Assembly (NCBI RefSeq): GCF_030433435.1
Contig: NZ_JANRHH010000047.1
Coordinates: 1 to 64,000, forward strand
Reading direction: 5' to 3'
From: Polycladomyces subterraneus
GTDB taxonomy: Bacteria > Bacillota > Bacilli > Thermoactinomycetales > JIR-001
Length of the DNA: 64,000 nucleotides
This document shows, piece after piece, positions 48,210 to 57,280 of this stretch. Made by a program: the position numbers and the translations under genes. The notes under the pieces are model-generated. The model saw only the letters and a list, made by a program, of their open reading frames with translations. It was not told where the DNA came from and searched no databases. Every line of letters begins with the position of its first letter. Position 1 is the first letter of the stretch.

Positions 48210-49561
48210 GCACCGTTGCGTTTCACACATTGGGTTGCAAAGTGAACGCCTATGAAACGGAAGCGATCTGGCAATTGTTCAAACAAGCCGGTTACGAAAA
48301 AGTGGATTTCGAACAAAAAGCGGACGTGTATGTGATCAACACCTGCACGGTGACCAACACCGGGGACAAAAAAAGCCGGCAGGTCATCCGTCGGGCCATT
48401 CGTCGCAATCCGGATGCCGTGGTGGCGGTCACCGGTTGCTATGCGCAAACGTCACCCAAGGAAATTATGGAGATACCGGGTGTGGACATCGTCGTCGGCA
48501 CACAGGGGCGGGACAAACTCCTGGAATATGTGGAACAGTATAAGCGGGAACGGCAGCCGATCAATGCGGTGAAAAATATTATGAAAGCACGGGAGTTCGA
48601 GGAGTTGGACGTCCCGACGTTTTCGGAACGGACACGTGCATCGCTCAAGATTCAGGAAGGATGCAATAACTTCTGCACATTTTGCATCATTCCGTGGGCA
48701 CGGGGGCTGATGCGCAGCCGAAAACCGGAGAGCGTCCTCAAACAGGCTCGCCAACTGGTGGAAGCGGGGTACAAGGAGATCGTCCTGACCGGCATTCACA
48801 CAGGAGGCTACGGGGAAGACCTGGAAAATTACACGCTGGCGGATCTTCTGTGGGATTTGGATCAGATCGACGGGCTCAAACGCGTCCGCATCAGCTCAAT
48901 TGAAGCCAGCCAGATCACCGACCGGGTGATCGAAGTGCTCAACGCCTCGGACAAAATGTGCCGTCATCTGCACATCCCGCTTCAAGCCGGGGATGACGAA
49001 GTGTTGAAACGGATGCGCCGCAAGTACACGGTGGACGAGTACCGGCGCAAAATCGAACAAGTCAAATCGGCGATGCCCAACGTGGCCATTACGACCGATG
49101 TGATCGTCGGATTCCCGGGCGAGACGGAGGAGCAGTTTGAAAACGGCTATCGTTTGATCGAAGAGCTGGAATTCGCGGAACTTCACGTTTTCCCGTATTC
49201 CAAACGGACCGGTACACCGGCGGCCCGGATGGAAAACCAGGTGCCGGAAGAAGTGAAACACGAACGGGTTCACCGCTTGATCGAACTGTCCAATCGTCTC
49301 TCGCTCAAATATTCGAAGCGGTTTGTAGGCGATGTGCTGGAAGTGATTCCGGAGCGTCCGTTCAAGGAAGCGCCGGACAGCGGGTTGTACATGGGCTATT
49401 CCGACAACTATCTGCAAGTGGTCTTCGAAGGCAATGACGATCTGATCGGCCAGGTTTGCCGTGTGAAAATCGACGAAGCAGGCGCCGAATATTGTCGAGG
49501 CACATTTGCCACAGTGGTACGGGACGTGCCCCGTCCGGCATCCAAACCGAAAGCGGTGTGA
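48206..49561 (+). CDS. mtaB: tRNA t6A methylthiotransferase MtaB
   Basis: 451 residues. N-terminal UPF0004 domain with cysteines in LGCKVNAYETEAIW and CTVTNTGDKKSRQ and ATGCYAQ-like segment VTGCYAQ. Radical SAM motif CNNFCTFCIIPWARG and a C-terminal TRAM domain. It converts t6A37 to ms2t6A37. YqeV of B. subtilis at the same place is MtaB. Confidence 0.93.
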   Translation: MSTVAFHTLGCKVNAYETEAIWQLFKQAGYEKVDFEQKADVYVINTCTVTNTGDKKSRQVIRRAIRRNPDAVVAVTGCYAQTSPKEIMEIPGVDIVVGTQGRDKLLEYVEQYKRERQPINAVKNIMKAREFEELDVPTFSERTRASLKIQEGCNNFCTFCIIPWARGLMRSRKPESVLKQARQLVEAGYKEIVLTGIHTGGYGEDLENYTLADLLWDLDQIDGLKRVRISSIEASQITDRVIEVLNASDKMCRHLHIPLQAGDDEVLKRMRRKYTVDEYRRKIEQVKSAMPNVAITTDVIVGFPGETEEQFENGYRLIEELEFAELHVFPYSKRTGTPAARMENQVPEEVKHERVHRLIELSNRLSLKYSKRFVGDVLEVIPERPFKEAPDSGLYMGYSDNYLQVVFEGNDDLIGQVCRVKIDEAGAEYCRGTFATVVRDVPRPASKPKAV

Positions 49562-49787
49562 TGAGCTAGGAGTGATCTCGTTCAGGGTCGTTCCGATTTC
49601 CCGTCAAAAGCTCAAAGCGGGCTTATCATCAGACAAGCCTCAGACCACTTTGCCAACAGTTTCGCGACCCCTTTTGGGGTCGCTTTTTTGGTTCCTTTTC
49701 GTTTTACTATTGACAATTGTCCCTCATTTTGTTACCACATGGTCATTCCCCTATTCGAATTACCTTTTTCGTAATGGAGTGAATAGC
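49562..49787 (+). terminator. Gap after mtaB: ACTTTGCCAACAG box and terminator
   Basis: The terminator is GCGACCCC/GGGGTCGC with a 4-nt loop (49664-49683) and six T. Immediately before it lies ACCACTTTGCCAACAG (about 49644-49659), a variant of the box preceding terminators at 8726 and 37966. A possible promoter follows: TTGACA at 49710 with a weak -10 (TACCAC). Confidence 0.75.
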
Positions 49788-50612
49788 GTGGAACGAATCG
49801 ATGTGGTTTCCGTATTGATTCTGGATGAGGAGCGAAAACGGGTGTTGACGGTGCAGAACGAGGAGCTCTGGAGTCTCCCGGGCGGAAAGCGGGAAGAAGC
49901 GGAGTCACTCCGCCAAGCGGCGATACGGGAAACGAAGGAAGAAACCGGTTATGATGTGGAAGTGGAAGGGGTGGTACGAATCAGTGAACGGATGTCATCG
50001 AATCATGTGGTGTTTTTCACCTTTCGCGGTCGCGTAGTGGGCGGGAAGATGGCAACTGAAGATCCTGAGATCCAGCGTGTAGAGTGGAAAGACCTCAGTG
50101 AAGCCGAAAGGTTGATGCCGTGGTACGGGGATCTTATGGCGCTGTGGAACGGCCCGTCTGTGTATCGGAACGAACAGGGAGGTGGACATACGATTCGGGA
50201 GTTGACCCATGAGGAAGACTTCCGATCCGTTTTTCCGCTCATACGCCAGCTCAGGACCGATCTCACCGAGGAGAAATATGTGGACCTGTTGCATGTCATG
50301 CGAAAGGAAGGGTACCGGCTGTTCGGACTGGCCCGGGATGGGGAGTGGTTGGCGCTGGCCGGTGTAGGGATTCGTCACAACTTCTACAATGGCCGACATT
50401 TGTTTGTATACGATCTGGTAACGGATTCCCAACAACGTTCCAAGGGATACGGAGCGATGTTGCTCACCCATCTGGAGGCGTGGGCACAAGTGAACGGGTG
50501 CGAAAGAGTGGAACTGACGTCTGGCGTGCAACGTCTGGATGCACACCGGTTTTACGAGAGGAAAATGGGATATAACCGTACCAGCTGGGTGTTTCGGAAG
50601 GAACTAACCTGA
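49788..50612 (+). CDS. Nudix hydrolase fused to GNAT acetyltransferase
   Basis: 274 residues in two domains. Residues 1-125 are a Nudix domain with the box GGKREEAESLRQAAIRETKE-ETG. Residues 130-274 are a GNAT domain with RLFGLARDGEWLALAGVGI, YDLVTDSQQRSKGYGAMLLTHLEAWA (acetyl-CoA loop) and RFYERKMGYNRTSW at the end. Substrates of both halves are unknown. GTG start with GGAGTG upstream; the frame is open far upstream but that part covers the terminator. Another Nudix gene follows. Confidence 0.85.
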   Translation: MERIDVVSVLILDEERKRVLTVQNEELWSLPGGKREEAESLRQAAIRETKEETGYDVEVEGVVRISERMSSNHVVFFTFRGRVVGGKMATEDPEIQRVEWKDLSEAERLMPWYGDLMALWNGPSVYRNEQGGGHTIRELTHEEDFRSVFPLIRQLRTDLTEEKYVDLLHVMRKEGYRLFGLARDGEWLALAGVGIRHNFYNGRHLFVYDLVTDSQQRSKGYGAMLLTHLEAWAQVNGCERVELTSGVQRLDAHRFYERKMGYNRTSWVFRKELT

Positions 50613-50720
50613 ACCCTCCTGTCTCCTTTTCCCTTGCCCATGCTGTTTGTGGTATGCTATCATCACGAACGTGTGAACTTGTGCCGCCTACGACAACGGG
50701 CCAAAAGGGGTGTGTGCCGA

Positions 50721-51146
50721 ATGAAAGAGATATCAGCCGGCGGTGTAGTGTACAGGCGCACGGCAAACGGTGTGGAAATTTTATTGATTGAGGACCGTTA
50801 TACACATTGGACACTGCCCAAAGGCAAGCAGGAACCCGGGGAGACGCACGAGGAAACGGCACTGAGGGAGATTGAGGAAGAGACGGGGATTCGCGGACGG
50901 ATTGAGCAGCCGCTGGAATCGGTGTCCTACACATATTTTCACCCCGACAAAGGGAACGTGCAAAAAGAAGTCCACTATTATCTCGTACAAGCTGAAACGG
51001 ACCAAGTCGTCCCGCAATTGTCGGAAATCAACACAGTGCGGTGGTTGAGTGCAGAAGAGGCTTGGAAGTTGCATGAACGGGAAGGATATGAGAATAATCG
51101 GTCGGTATTGAAGAAAGCGTTTCAATGCTTGGGCATTGACGTTTGA
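50721..51146 (+). CDS. Nudix hydrolase, MutT/Ap4A-hydrolase type
   Basis: 141 residues. Nudix box [22 protein letters not shown], preceded by [23 protein letters not shown] and HWTLPKG. The WTLPKGK pattern recalls bacterial Ap4A hydrolases and MutT-like enzymes; substrate not determined. The 105-nt gap before it may contain a promoter. The downstream deoC start lies 26 nt after its stop. Confidence 0.85.
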   Translation: MKEISAGGVVYRRTANGVEILLIEDRYTHWTLPKGKQEPGETHEETALREIEEETGIRGRIEQPLESVSYTYFHPDKGNVQKEVHYYLVQAETDQVVPQLSEINTVRWLSAEEAWKLHEREGYENNRSVLKKAFQCLGIDV

Positions 51147-51172
51147 TTGAGCAGGGAAAGGAAGAGGGAAGA

Positions 51173-51844
51173 ATGGACTTGAAAACCATTGCCAGCATGA
51201 TCGATCATACGTTGCTGAAACCGGATGCGACAGCATCGCAAATCGAAAATCTGTGCCGGGAGGCCAAAGAATACGGCTTTGCTTCCGTTTGCGTCAACCC
51301 GGTTTGGGTGGCTCGGGCGGCCGAGTGGTTGAAGGGTTCTGATGTCAAAGTATGTACGGTGGTCGGCTTTCCGTTGGGCGCAACTACCAAGGAGACCAAA
51401 GCGTTCGAAACCCGGAACGCCATCGAAAACGGTGCCGATGAAATTGATATGGTGATGAATATCGGCGCGCTCAAATCGGGGGATCACACGCTTGTTCGGG
51501 AAGATATCGCGGCTGTGGTGGAAGCGGCCGGCGGAAAAACGGTCAAAGTAATTCTGGAGACGGGTCTGCTGAATGACGATGAGATTCGTATCGCGTCTAC
51601 TCTGGCCAAGGAAGCGGGTGCTCACTTCGTCAAGACGTCGACCGGATTCGGGCACGGTGGAGCCACCGAGGAGGCCGTCCGGCTAATGCGGAAGACGGTG
51701 GGACCTGACATGGGGGTGAAAGCCTCTGGGGGTGTGCGCGATGCGGAAACCGCCCGCAAAATGATCGAAGCCGGAGCCAACCGAATCGGGGCTAGTGCCA
51801 GTGTGGCCATTGTCACCGGTGCCCAAGGAACGAAAGGGTATTGA
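51173..51844 (+). CDS. deoC: Deoxyribose-phosphate aldolase
   Basis: 223 residues. It cleaves 2-deoxyribose 5-phosphate to glyceraldehyde 3-phosphate and acetaldehyde. Motifs: [25 protein letters not shown], the Schiff-base lysine in FVKTSTGFG and [12 protein letters not shown] 51173 was chosen; an in-frame start 10 codons upstream falls at the end of the Nudix gene. It works in the same deoxynucleoside salvage pathway as cdd (63239). Confidence 0.96.
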   Translation: MDLKTIASMIDHTLLKPDATASQIENLCREAKEYGFASVCVNPVWVARAAEWLKGSDVKVCTVVGFPLGATTKETKAFETRNAIENGADEIDMVMNIGALKSGDHTLVREDIAAVVEAAGGKTVKVILETGLLNDDEIRIASTLAKEAGAHFVKTSTGFGHGGATEEAVRLMRKTVGPDMGVKASGGVRDAETARKMIEAGANRIGASASVAIVTGAQGTKGY

Positions 51845-51871
51845 TGGATCTTCGACATCATTCAAAACAAG

Positions 51872-51917
51872 CACTTTGTCATCCAACCTGCCCGCCTGAA
51901 TAGGCGGGTTTTTTGTA
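51872..51917 (+). terminator. ACTTTGTCATC box and terminator after deoC
   Basis: CACTTTGTCATCCAACC directly precedes CCCGCC/GGCGGG and six T (51889-51916). The box matches those before the terminators at 37966 and 8726. Confidence 0.85.
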
Positions 51918-52005
51918 TATGGGAGTGATGGATGAGCATGAACCCGTCTGAAAGATCACGGCGCCCATAGGGAGTTCCCTTGGCGCGCTTCAACCATGGG
52001 TAGTG

Positions 52006-52941
52006 TCAAGTGCGCAATTCTCTCGATGGTACCAGTCTGGTGATGAACCGAGCATACGCGCTGGTGAATGGGAGCATGATCAATGAACAGATGATGTTGA
52101 ACAAGGTTTGGGCGTGCGCTACCTGTGTAGCAGGATGAGCGGACAACGCCGCTACCCAGTCCGCAAATGAGGAGACAAACGGTGCGAACAGCAACATGCC
52201 GCCCACATTCAGCAACAAGTGGGCCACCGCCACCTGTTTGGCGGCTCGGTTGGCACCGATCACGGCCAGTAACCCGGTAACACATGTGCCCACATTGCTA
52301 CCCAACACCACCGCCACGGCAAAGGGAAGGGAAATCAAGCCTGATGCGAAAAAGCCCATGGCCATCGCGATGGTGGCACTGCTGCTCTGAATGACTGCCG
52401 TCATCAATATGCCGGCTGTTAGACCTGTTTGTACAGCATCCCCACGACTGAGCAGCCATGACATCCATCCCTGCTCTTTTAGTGGAATGGCCAGCCACTG
52501 CATCACGTTCATTCCGAGAAATATACAGCCGAAACCGCCAATGACGACGCCGATCCACGCGAACCGTTTCCACGGCAACAGCCAGATGACAGCACCCGAG
52601 ACAATCATCGGCACGGCGAAATCCTCGATTTTCAGGGCCAAGATTTCAGTTGTGACGGTAGTGCCGATATTGGTGCCCAAAATCAACCCCACTGTTTGAG
52701 AAAAATCCATCAATCCGGCATTGACGAATCCGATCGTCAGCACGGTCACTGCACTGCTGCTCTGCAAGAAACCGGTGGCCACAATACCGGTCATAAAACT
52801 GCGAAGCGGTGTTTTGGTAAATCGCAACAACACCGATTGCAAATGGCGACCAGCCATCGTTTCCAATCCAGAACGGATCAGTTGCAACCCGAATAGAAAA
52901 ATGGTCAACCCTGTTGCAAAAGGGATCAACAATTCGCGCAT
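52006..52941 (-). CDS. yqeW: Na/Pi-cotransporter family membrane protein
   Basis: 311 residues, about eight membrane segments. The two inverted halves each carry the QSSSA motif (FLQSSSAVTVLTIGFVNAG and VIQSSSATIAMAMGF), the signature of PF02690 sodium-phosphate transporters. It corresponds to B. subtilis yqeW, which also lies near the yqeV-rpsU segment, but here it is on the opposite strand. The substrate is inferred. ATG 52941 with GGGGAGG was chosen over the longer frame. A GCGCC/GGCGC hairpin after the stop may end it. Confidence 0.85.
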   Translation of the reverse strand: MRELLIPFATGLTIFLFGLQLIRSGLETMAGRHLQSVLLRFTKTPLRSFMTGIVATGFLQSSSAVTVLTIGFVNAGLMDFSQTVGLILGTNIGTTVTTEILALKIEDFAVPMIVSGAVIWLLPWKRFAWIGVVIGGFGCIFLGMNVMQWLAIPLKEQGWMSWLLSRGDAVQTGLTAGILMTAVIQSSSATIAMAMGFFASGLISLPFAVAVVLGSNVGTCVTGLLAVIGANRAAKQVAVAHLLLNVGGMLLFAPFVSSFADWVAALSAHPATQVAHAQTLFNIICSLIMLPFTSAYARFITRLVPSRELRT

Positions 52942-53002
52942 GGCTCTGCCTCCCCACCTTGATTCCAATATATGGCCAAGTAGAGACAGGCATGATTCCA
53001 AA

Positions 53003-53028
53003 AGAAAAAAGCCCCATGAGGGCTTTGA
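53003..53028 (-). terminator. Terminator of the Pro-rich protein gene
   Basis: Minus strand AAAGCCC/GGGGCTT hairpin followed by a T-run (TTTTTTCTTTT). Confidence 0.8.
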
Positions 53029-53057
53029 TTACTTGTCACCGCAGAGCGCAGGTCGGG

Positions 53058-53411
53058 TCAACGTTGTTTGTTTCGTCTCGGGATGAACGGGGGCGGTTCC
53101 ATTCCCGGTTCCATCCCGGGAGAGAAAGGGACTGGCCATTCCGGAGGCGGCATGGGTCGTTTTCCCTTTTCGGGATGGCGTTCCGGATCGAGCTGGGGCG
53201 AGCCGAAAACCGCCCAGGGTGGTGGGTTGCCCGCTTTTTTGAGGGAGCGGTTTGATGGAGGGGGGAAAGGGTGATCATGGGCAAAAGCTGGATCGTCAAA
53301 GGGGTCTGGAGGAGCAGAATGGTCCGTCGGGAACCGTTTTTCCAGCTCTTCCTTCACCATTTTGCGGATCAGGCGCCGCAAATGGTTTTCTGTTTGTTTG
53401 TCGCGGGTCAT
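53058..53411 (-). CDS. Proline-rich protein of unknown function
   Basis: 117 residues. The first 30 form a charged helix (HLRRLIRKMVKEELEKRF); the rest is low-complexity with many Pro, Phe, Asp and Met (PSNRSLKKAGNPPPW, GMEPGMEPPPF). AAAGGAGG lies 8 nt before the ATG and an intrinsic terminator follows on the same strand, so it is probably a real gene. No family was recognised. The composition suggests a disordered or spore-associated protein. Confidence 0.65.
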   Translation of the reverse strand: MTRDKQTENHLRRLIRKMVKEELEKRFPTDHSAPPDPFDDPAFAHDHPFPPPSNRSLKKAGNPPPWAVFGSPQLDPERHPEKGKRPMPPPEWPVPFSPGMEPGMEPPPFIPRRNKQR

Positions 53412-53512
53412 GTCGATTTCCCTCCTTTCTTCCGGTCGGTTAGGCGATCGTTGTATCCTATGCGTATGCGCTCTTTTTAGTGCCGGGGCTGGATAAATCG
53501 TTTCAAACTCTT

Positions 53513-53540
53513 TTGTCTAAGGGTGTTTTCTTGATATAAT
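53513..53540 (+). promoter_or_regulatory. Promoter of hit
   Basis: TATAAT at 53535-53540 with TTGTCT 16 nt upstream, about 30 nt before the GTG start. Confidence 0.5.
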
Positions 53541-53571
53541 GTGGCCATCAGAAGGACAAGGAGGGTCGTGT

Positions 53572-53916
53572 GTGGCCGATTGTCTGTTTTGCGGTATCGT
53601 CAAGGGAGAGATCCCATCCGAAAAAGTGTATGAGGATGACCGTGTGCTGGCGTTTAAGGATATCAATCCCGTCGCACCGGTACATGTTCTGCTGATTCCC
53701 AAGGAACATCACTCCGACGTGATGGAAGCGGCAGATCGTGACCCAGCCGTGTTGGGCCATTTGTTCACGGTGGCTTCCAAGTTGGCCAAGGAGCTGGGGT
53801 TGTCGGAAAAGGGATTTCGTGTGGTGAATAACTGTGGGAAAGACGGCGGCCAAACCGTTTTTCACCTTCATTTCCATCTGATCGGCGGCCGTCAGCTGAC
53901 ATGGCCTCCGGGTTGA
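53572..53916 (+). CDS. hit: HIT family nucleotide hydrolase
   Basis: 114 residues. The histidine triad VFHLHFHLIGGR is near the C-terminus and the zinc-like CLFCGIVKGEIPS at the start, as in Hit/PKCI-type proteins acting on AMP-linked substrates. GTG start with AAGGAGGG 7 nt upstream; an ATG 33 nt earlier overlaps the -10 box region and is unlikely. Confidence 0.92.
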   Translation: MADCLFCGIVKGEIPSEKVYEDDRVLAFKDINPVAPVHVLLIPKEHHSDVMEAADRDPAVLGHLFTVASKLAKELGLSEKGFRVVNNCGKDGGQTVFHLHFHLIGGRQLTWPPG

Positions 53917-53936
53917 TGTTGCAATATCCAAGGTCT

Positions 53937-54180
53937 TTGACATGCCTTTTTCTGCTAATGTATAATGAAGGCTGACTTTGCAACATAAGACTGGTCTTAT
54001 TTGGGCCGGTTGGCATCCTACGGGCTGCATGGGGGCAGGTTGACAGCGAGAACCGGCAGGTGTGGACTTTCCCTTCGCTGGGAAATCGGTCGCCACTTGT
54101 GTCTGGTGGTGGTCAACTTTGTCTAACCCCGGCCGCTTTTGGTTTGGCGGCTCGCTGACCCGCGGAGGGGAGGGATATGC
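53937..54180 (+). promoter_or_regulatory. rpsU promoter and long leader
   Basis: TTGACA (53937-53942), an 18-nt spacer and TATAAT (53961-53966) form a near-consensus promoter. The roughly 200-nt leader contains GGACTTTCCC/GGGAAATC pairing and CAACTTTGTCTAAC (54114-54127), close to the box seen elsewhere, followed by a CCGCTTTTGG region. It could be a regulatory leader for S21; no known riboswitch class was recognised. Confidence 0.65.
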
Positions 54181-54354
54181 ATGGCGGAGGTTCGCGTGCG
54201 CAAAAACGAATCGCTGGATAACGCATTGCGCCGGTTTAAGCGTTCCTGCTCGAAAGACGGCGTGCTGGCCGAGTTGAGGAAACGGGAACACTACGATAAA
54301 CCCAGTGTTCGCCGGAAAAAGAAATCCGAGGCTGCACGGAAAAAGCGGAAGTAA
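54181..54354 (+). CDS. rpsU: 30S ribosomal protein bS21
   Basis: 57 residues, very basic: [19 protein letters not shown] at the start and a [12 protein letters not shown] tail. bS21 helps mRNA-rRNA pairing at initiation. GGAGGGGAGGG precedes the ATG. It is followed directly by yqeY, as in Bacillales. Confidence 0.97.
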   Translation: MAEVRVRKNESLDNALRRFKRSCSKDGVLAELRKREHYDKPSVRRKKKSEAARKKRK

Positions 54355-54372
54355 GGAAAGGTGGCTGTCAAA

Positions 54373-54816
54373 GTGAGCCTTTTGGAACGGTTGAACCAGG
54401 ATATGAAGACTGCTATGAAAAACAAAGAAAAGACCAAGCTTTCCGTGATCCGCATGCTTCGTTCTGAAATCAAAAATGAAGAGATTCAGCGGCAACACAC
54501 GCTGAACGATGAAGAAGTGATCGAAGTCCTGATGCGCGAACTGAAAAAGCGCAAAGATGCCTTGCAGCAGTTTGAAGAGGCGGGCCGGGATGACCTGGTT
54601 CAGCAACTGCGGGAGGAAATTGCGGTGATCGAACCGTACTTGCCCGAGCAGTTGAGTGAAGAGGAACTGCGCGAACTGGTGCGAGAAGTAGTGCAGGAAA
54701 CGGGTGCTTCGTCCAAAGCTGACATAGGCAAAGTGATGAAGGCCATCATGCCGCGTGTCAAAGGACGTGCGGACGGAAAACTGGTCAACCGTTTAGTGCA
54801 GGAAGTATTGAGCTGA
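54373..54816 (+). CDS. yqeY: YqeY (GatB/YqeY domain) protein
   Basis: 147 residues. Start SLLERLNQDMKTAMKNKEKTKL and C-terminal SKADIGKVMKAIMPRVKGRADGKLVNRLV are typical. The C-terminal part resembles the tail of GatB, which binds tRNA; a role of free YqeY in tRNA-dependent amidation is proposed but unproven. GTG 54373 matches the family start better than a GTG four codons earlier. A weak CCGCT/AGCGG hairpin follows. Confidence 0.92.
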   Translation: MSLLERLNQDMKTAMKNKEKTKLSVIRMLRSEIKNEEIQRQHTLNDEEVIEVLMRELKKRKDALQQFEEAGRDDLVQQLREEIAVIEPYLPEQLSEEELRELVREVVQETGASSKADIGKVMKAIMPRVKGRADGKLVNRLVQEVLS

Positions 54817-55138
54817 CTCCGCTTACAGCGGTTGTTGGGTTGATGATAGGATGTGCTTGGCAGTGTACCCTGCGTGGCGGCTGAACCGTCGGTGATCCAC
54901 CAACGCTCCGTTGATCTGATTTGCAGTGGTTGCTGGGGTTGGGAATCCCTTCCGACAACTCCGGTCTACCATCTGCAGGTGGGGGATCAGGAACGATTGT
55001 TACCGTCTGTCTGGTGCTTTCACCCAAAAGGATGGAGAGACACCTTGGGCAAACTGGTTCACAGCGTGGGGTACGCTGTTTTTTTGCCCCGTACCTGTTA
55101 AAATTATTTTTCACCACCAAAAAACGGAGGATGAGCGC
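54817..55138 (+). other. Gap before floA with an attenuator-like terminator
   Basis: No gene. A terminator ACAGCG/CGCTGT with seven T (55061-55085) lies only 55 nt before floA. Its place suggests either the end of a leader transcript (attenuation) or of the yqeY transcript. No promoter was confidently found. Confidence 0.5.
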
Positions 55139-56125
55139 ATGAGTGCCGAGGTATTGGTCGTTTTGCTCGTGGTGGTCGGTATTATATTCTTGTCCATCCT
55201 GTTTACATTTGTACCCGTGATGCTGTGGATCAGTGCCATGGCGTCAGGAGTTTATGTCGGTTTGACTACATTGATCGGGATGCGGTTGCGACGGATTGTG
55301 CCAGCGCGTATCGTCAATCCTTTGATCAAAGCGAGAAAAGCGGGGCTGGATGTCAATATTGTTCAGTTGGAAACGCATTACCTGGCCGGAGGGAATGTGG
55401 ATCGGGTGGTGGACGCCCTGATCGCTGCACAGCGGGCGGACATCGATCTGGAGTTTGAACGGGCGGCGGCGATCGACTTGGCGGGACGTGATGTGTTGGA
55501 AGCTGTACAGATGAGTGTCAATCCCAAGGTGATTGAAACCCCGGTGGTCTCCGCCGTGGCCAAGGACGGAATCGAGGTGAAGGTGATAGCTCGGGTGACC
55601 GTCCGCGCCAATATCGACCGTTTGGTCGGTGGTGCGGGAGAAGAGACGATCATCGCCCGGGTCGGCGAAGGAATCGTGACCACCAACGGTTCGGCCAATA
55701 GCCACAAAGAAGTGTTAGAAAATCCAGACATGATCTCCAACACCGTGCTGAGCAAGGGATTGGATGCGGGAACGGCCTTTGAAATCCTCTCCATTGACAT
55801 TGCCGACGTGGATATCGGGGAAAACATCGGCGCCCGCCTGCAGACCGATCAAGCTGAAGCGGACAAACGGATCGCCCAAGCCAAGGCCGAGGAGCGTCGG
55901 GCGATGGCAGTGGCCAAGGAGCAGGAGATGCGTGCGCGGGTTGAGGAAATGCGCGCCAAAGTGGTGGAGGCGGAAGCACAAGTGCCGCTGGCAATGGCGG
56001 AAGCGTTGCGCTCCGGAAAATTGGGGGTCATGGATTATTATCATTTGCAAAATGTGATGGCGGATACTGCGATGCGTAAATCGATCAGCCGCTCTGCCGA
56101 TGGAGAAGAGGACGAGGAGAACTGA
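55139..56125 (+). CDS. floA: Flotillin-like protein FloA
   Basis: 328 residues. One hydrophobic N-terminal hairpin (about 5-45), a PHB/band-7 domain and a long Glu/Ala-rich coiled coil (about 230-290, [20 protein letters not shown]), as in bacterial flotillins that organise functional membrane microdomains. It corresponds to B. subtilis yqfA. The NfeD-like partner normally encoded just upstream (yqeZ) is missing. The start has GGAGGATG upstream. Confidence 0.93.
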   Translation: MSAEVLVVLLVVVGIIFLSILFTFVPVMLWISAMASGVYVGLTTLIGMRLRRIVPARIVNPLIKARKAGLDVNIVQLETHYLAGGNVDRVVDALIAAQRADIDLEFERAAAIDLAGRDVLEAVQMSVNPKVIETPVVSAVAKDGIEVKVIARVTVRANIDRLVGGAGEETIIARVGEGIVTTNGSANSHKEVLENPDMISNTVLSKGLDAGTAFEILSIDIADVDIGENIGARLQTDQAEADKRIAQAKAEERRAMAVAKEQEMRARVEEMRAKVVEAEAQVPLAMAEALRSGKLGVMDYYHLQNVMADTAMRKSISRSADGEEDEEN

Positions 56126-56195
56126 TGGTCGTTCAGTGGTCTTTGTCTGATATCGATTGCGGAGACCGACAACGTCACCGGGGAGGTGCACTGGA

Positions 56196-56570
56196 GTGGG
56201 ATGGACACTGTTGGTCGTCGGATTGTTTCTATTGATCCGATTGGTGAGACGGCTGTCGAGAGGCGATCAACGGCGCCCCCTTTCCCGACAGCGTATGGCC
56301 GAAACAGATCGAGCCCGACACTCTTATCAGTTAAATGAAGTGTCCCGAACGGATTTTACGCCGGAAAATCAAAAAAAGGGGACATCTCAGGATAGGGTGG
56401 TGTTGACTCCCCAGGCGGTGTCACCCCGGATGAGGTTGAAGCAAACAAAGAAGAGATCCCCGATACAATGGGCACGGGAGGACTGGTCCCGTGCGATCGT
56501 CATGCAGGAGATTCTGGGTCCGCCTCGGGCATTGCGGCCGTTCAGAAGTAAATTTCCTCGTGGTAGGTAA
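56196..56570 (+). CDS. Unknown small membrane-anchored protein after floA
   Basis: 124 residues. One N-terminal transmembrane segment (GWTLLVVGLFLLIRLVRRL) and a basic, hydrophilic rest with many Arg and Gln. GTG start with GGGGAGGTG upstream. It occupies the place of yqfB in B. subtilis but no similarity could be established by eye. It may be poorly conserved or not translated. Confidence 0.5.
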   Translation: MGWTLLVVGLFLLIRLVRRLSRGDQRRPLSRQRMAETDRARHSYQLNEVSRTDFTPENQKKGTSQDRVVLTPQAVSPRMRLKQTKKRSPIQWAREDWSRAIVMQEILGPPRALRPFRSKFPRGR

Positions 56571-56886
56571 ACACATGTTGCGGTCAGGTATCGGTCTCTG
56601 GGAGCGAAGGGAAAACGCACCCGAAATCCAGTGGCTATCGTACGTCTGCGAACATGTAGCGATGTTAGCGACGACATAAGCCCGATCGAGCGAAGAACGA
56701 GCCGGGAAAGCAATTCGGACGACCAAGTTACACATGTCCAGATCCGATTTGATAACAGTCTCCCCCGACCTGGCGTCGGGTTTTTCCTTGTTTGTGAAGA
56801 ACTGACATCCTTGTCGTGACGAGGCGGACGCATTGCCGTTGTTTGACATGGAAACATGTGCGACTGATGGCACACCCCCATCGGTT
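56571..56886 (+). other. Gap with an intergenic core element copy and a terminator
   Basis: Core copy at 56666-56720: TTAGCGACGACATAAGCCCG, ATCGAGCGAAGAACGAGCCG and GGGAAAGCAATTCGGAC. Then AAGTTACACATGTCC, and an intrinsic terminator CCCGAC/GTCGGG with five T (56764-56785). No gene is present. Confidence 0.55.
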
Positions 56887-56893
56887 CATACTA
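56863..56893 (+). promoter_or_regulatory. Sigma-G/sigma-F type promoter candidate of the SASP gene
   Basis: CATACTA (56887-56893) matches the forespore sigma -10 consensus. TGATGG lies about 17 nt upstream as a partial -35. Forespore expression fits the product. Confidence 0.5.
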
Positions 56894-56914
56894 ATCGACA
56901 AAGGGGGTGAAACC

Positions 56915-57106
56915 ATGGCACGTACGCGCAGTAGCAACAAGTTGCTGGTTCCGGGGGCTGGGGCAGTCATCAATCAGTTCAAGGAAGAGATTGCCGCGGA
57001 ATTCGGCGTGACGTTGGGTGGAGCGGAAACGGCACGCGCTAACGGATCAGTCGGCGGGGAAATTACGAAACGATTGGTGCGTCAGGCCCAACAGCAACAA
57101 AGCTGA
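56915..57106 (+). CDS. Alpha/beta-type small acid-soluble spore protein
   Basis: 63 residues. [20 protein letters not shown] with [11 protein letters not shown] contains the GPR cleavage region (EIAAEFGV), and [18 protein letters not shown] is the DNA-binding C-terminal motif. These proteins coat spore DNA and are degraded by GPR (32212). AAAGGGGGTGA lies before the ATG and a terminator follows. Confidence 0.95.
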   Translation: MARTRSSNKLLVPGAGAVINQFKEEIAAEFGVTLGGAETARANGSVGGEITKRLVRQAQQQQS

Positions 57107-57190
57107 GGGCAAAAAGGGATGGACCTCCCTCCCTCATATCATGGTGGGGCTGACGGGAGATCGGGGCTTAAAAACTTTCCATCTAACTGG

Positions 57191-57222
57191 GCGGTGCGTC
57201 TTAACGCATCGCTTTTATTTTG
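57191..57222 (+). terminator. Terminator of the SASP gene
   Basis: GCGGTGCGT/ACGCATCGC hairpin followed by TTTTATTTT. Confidence 0.85.
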
Positions 57223-57280
57223 CCCTCATAAATTCGATTGGGACGGCATAAGGGTTAGAAAGGAGATGGAGGGCTGGTCC

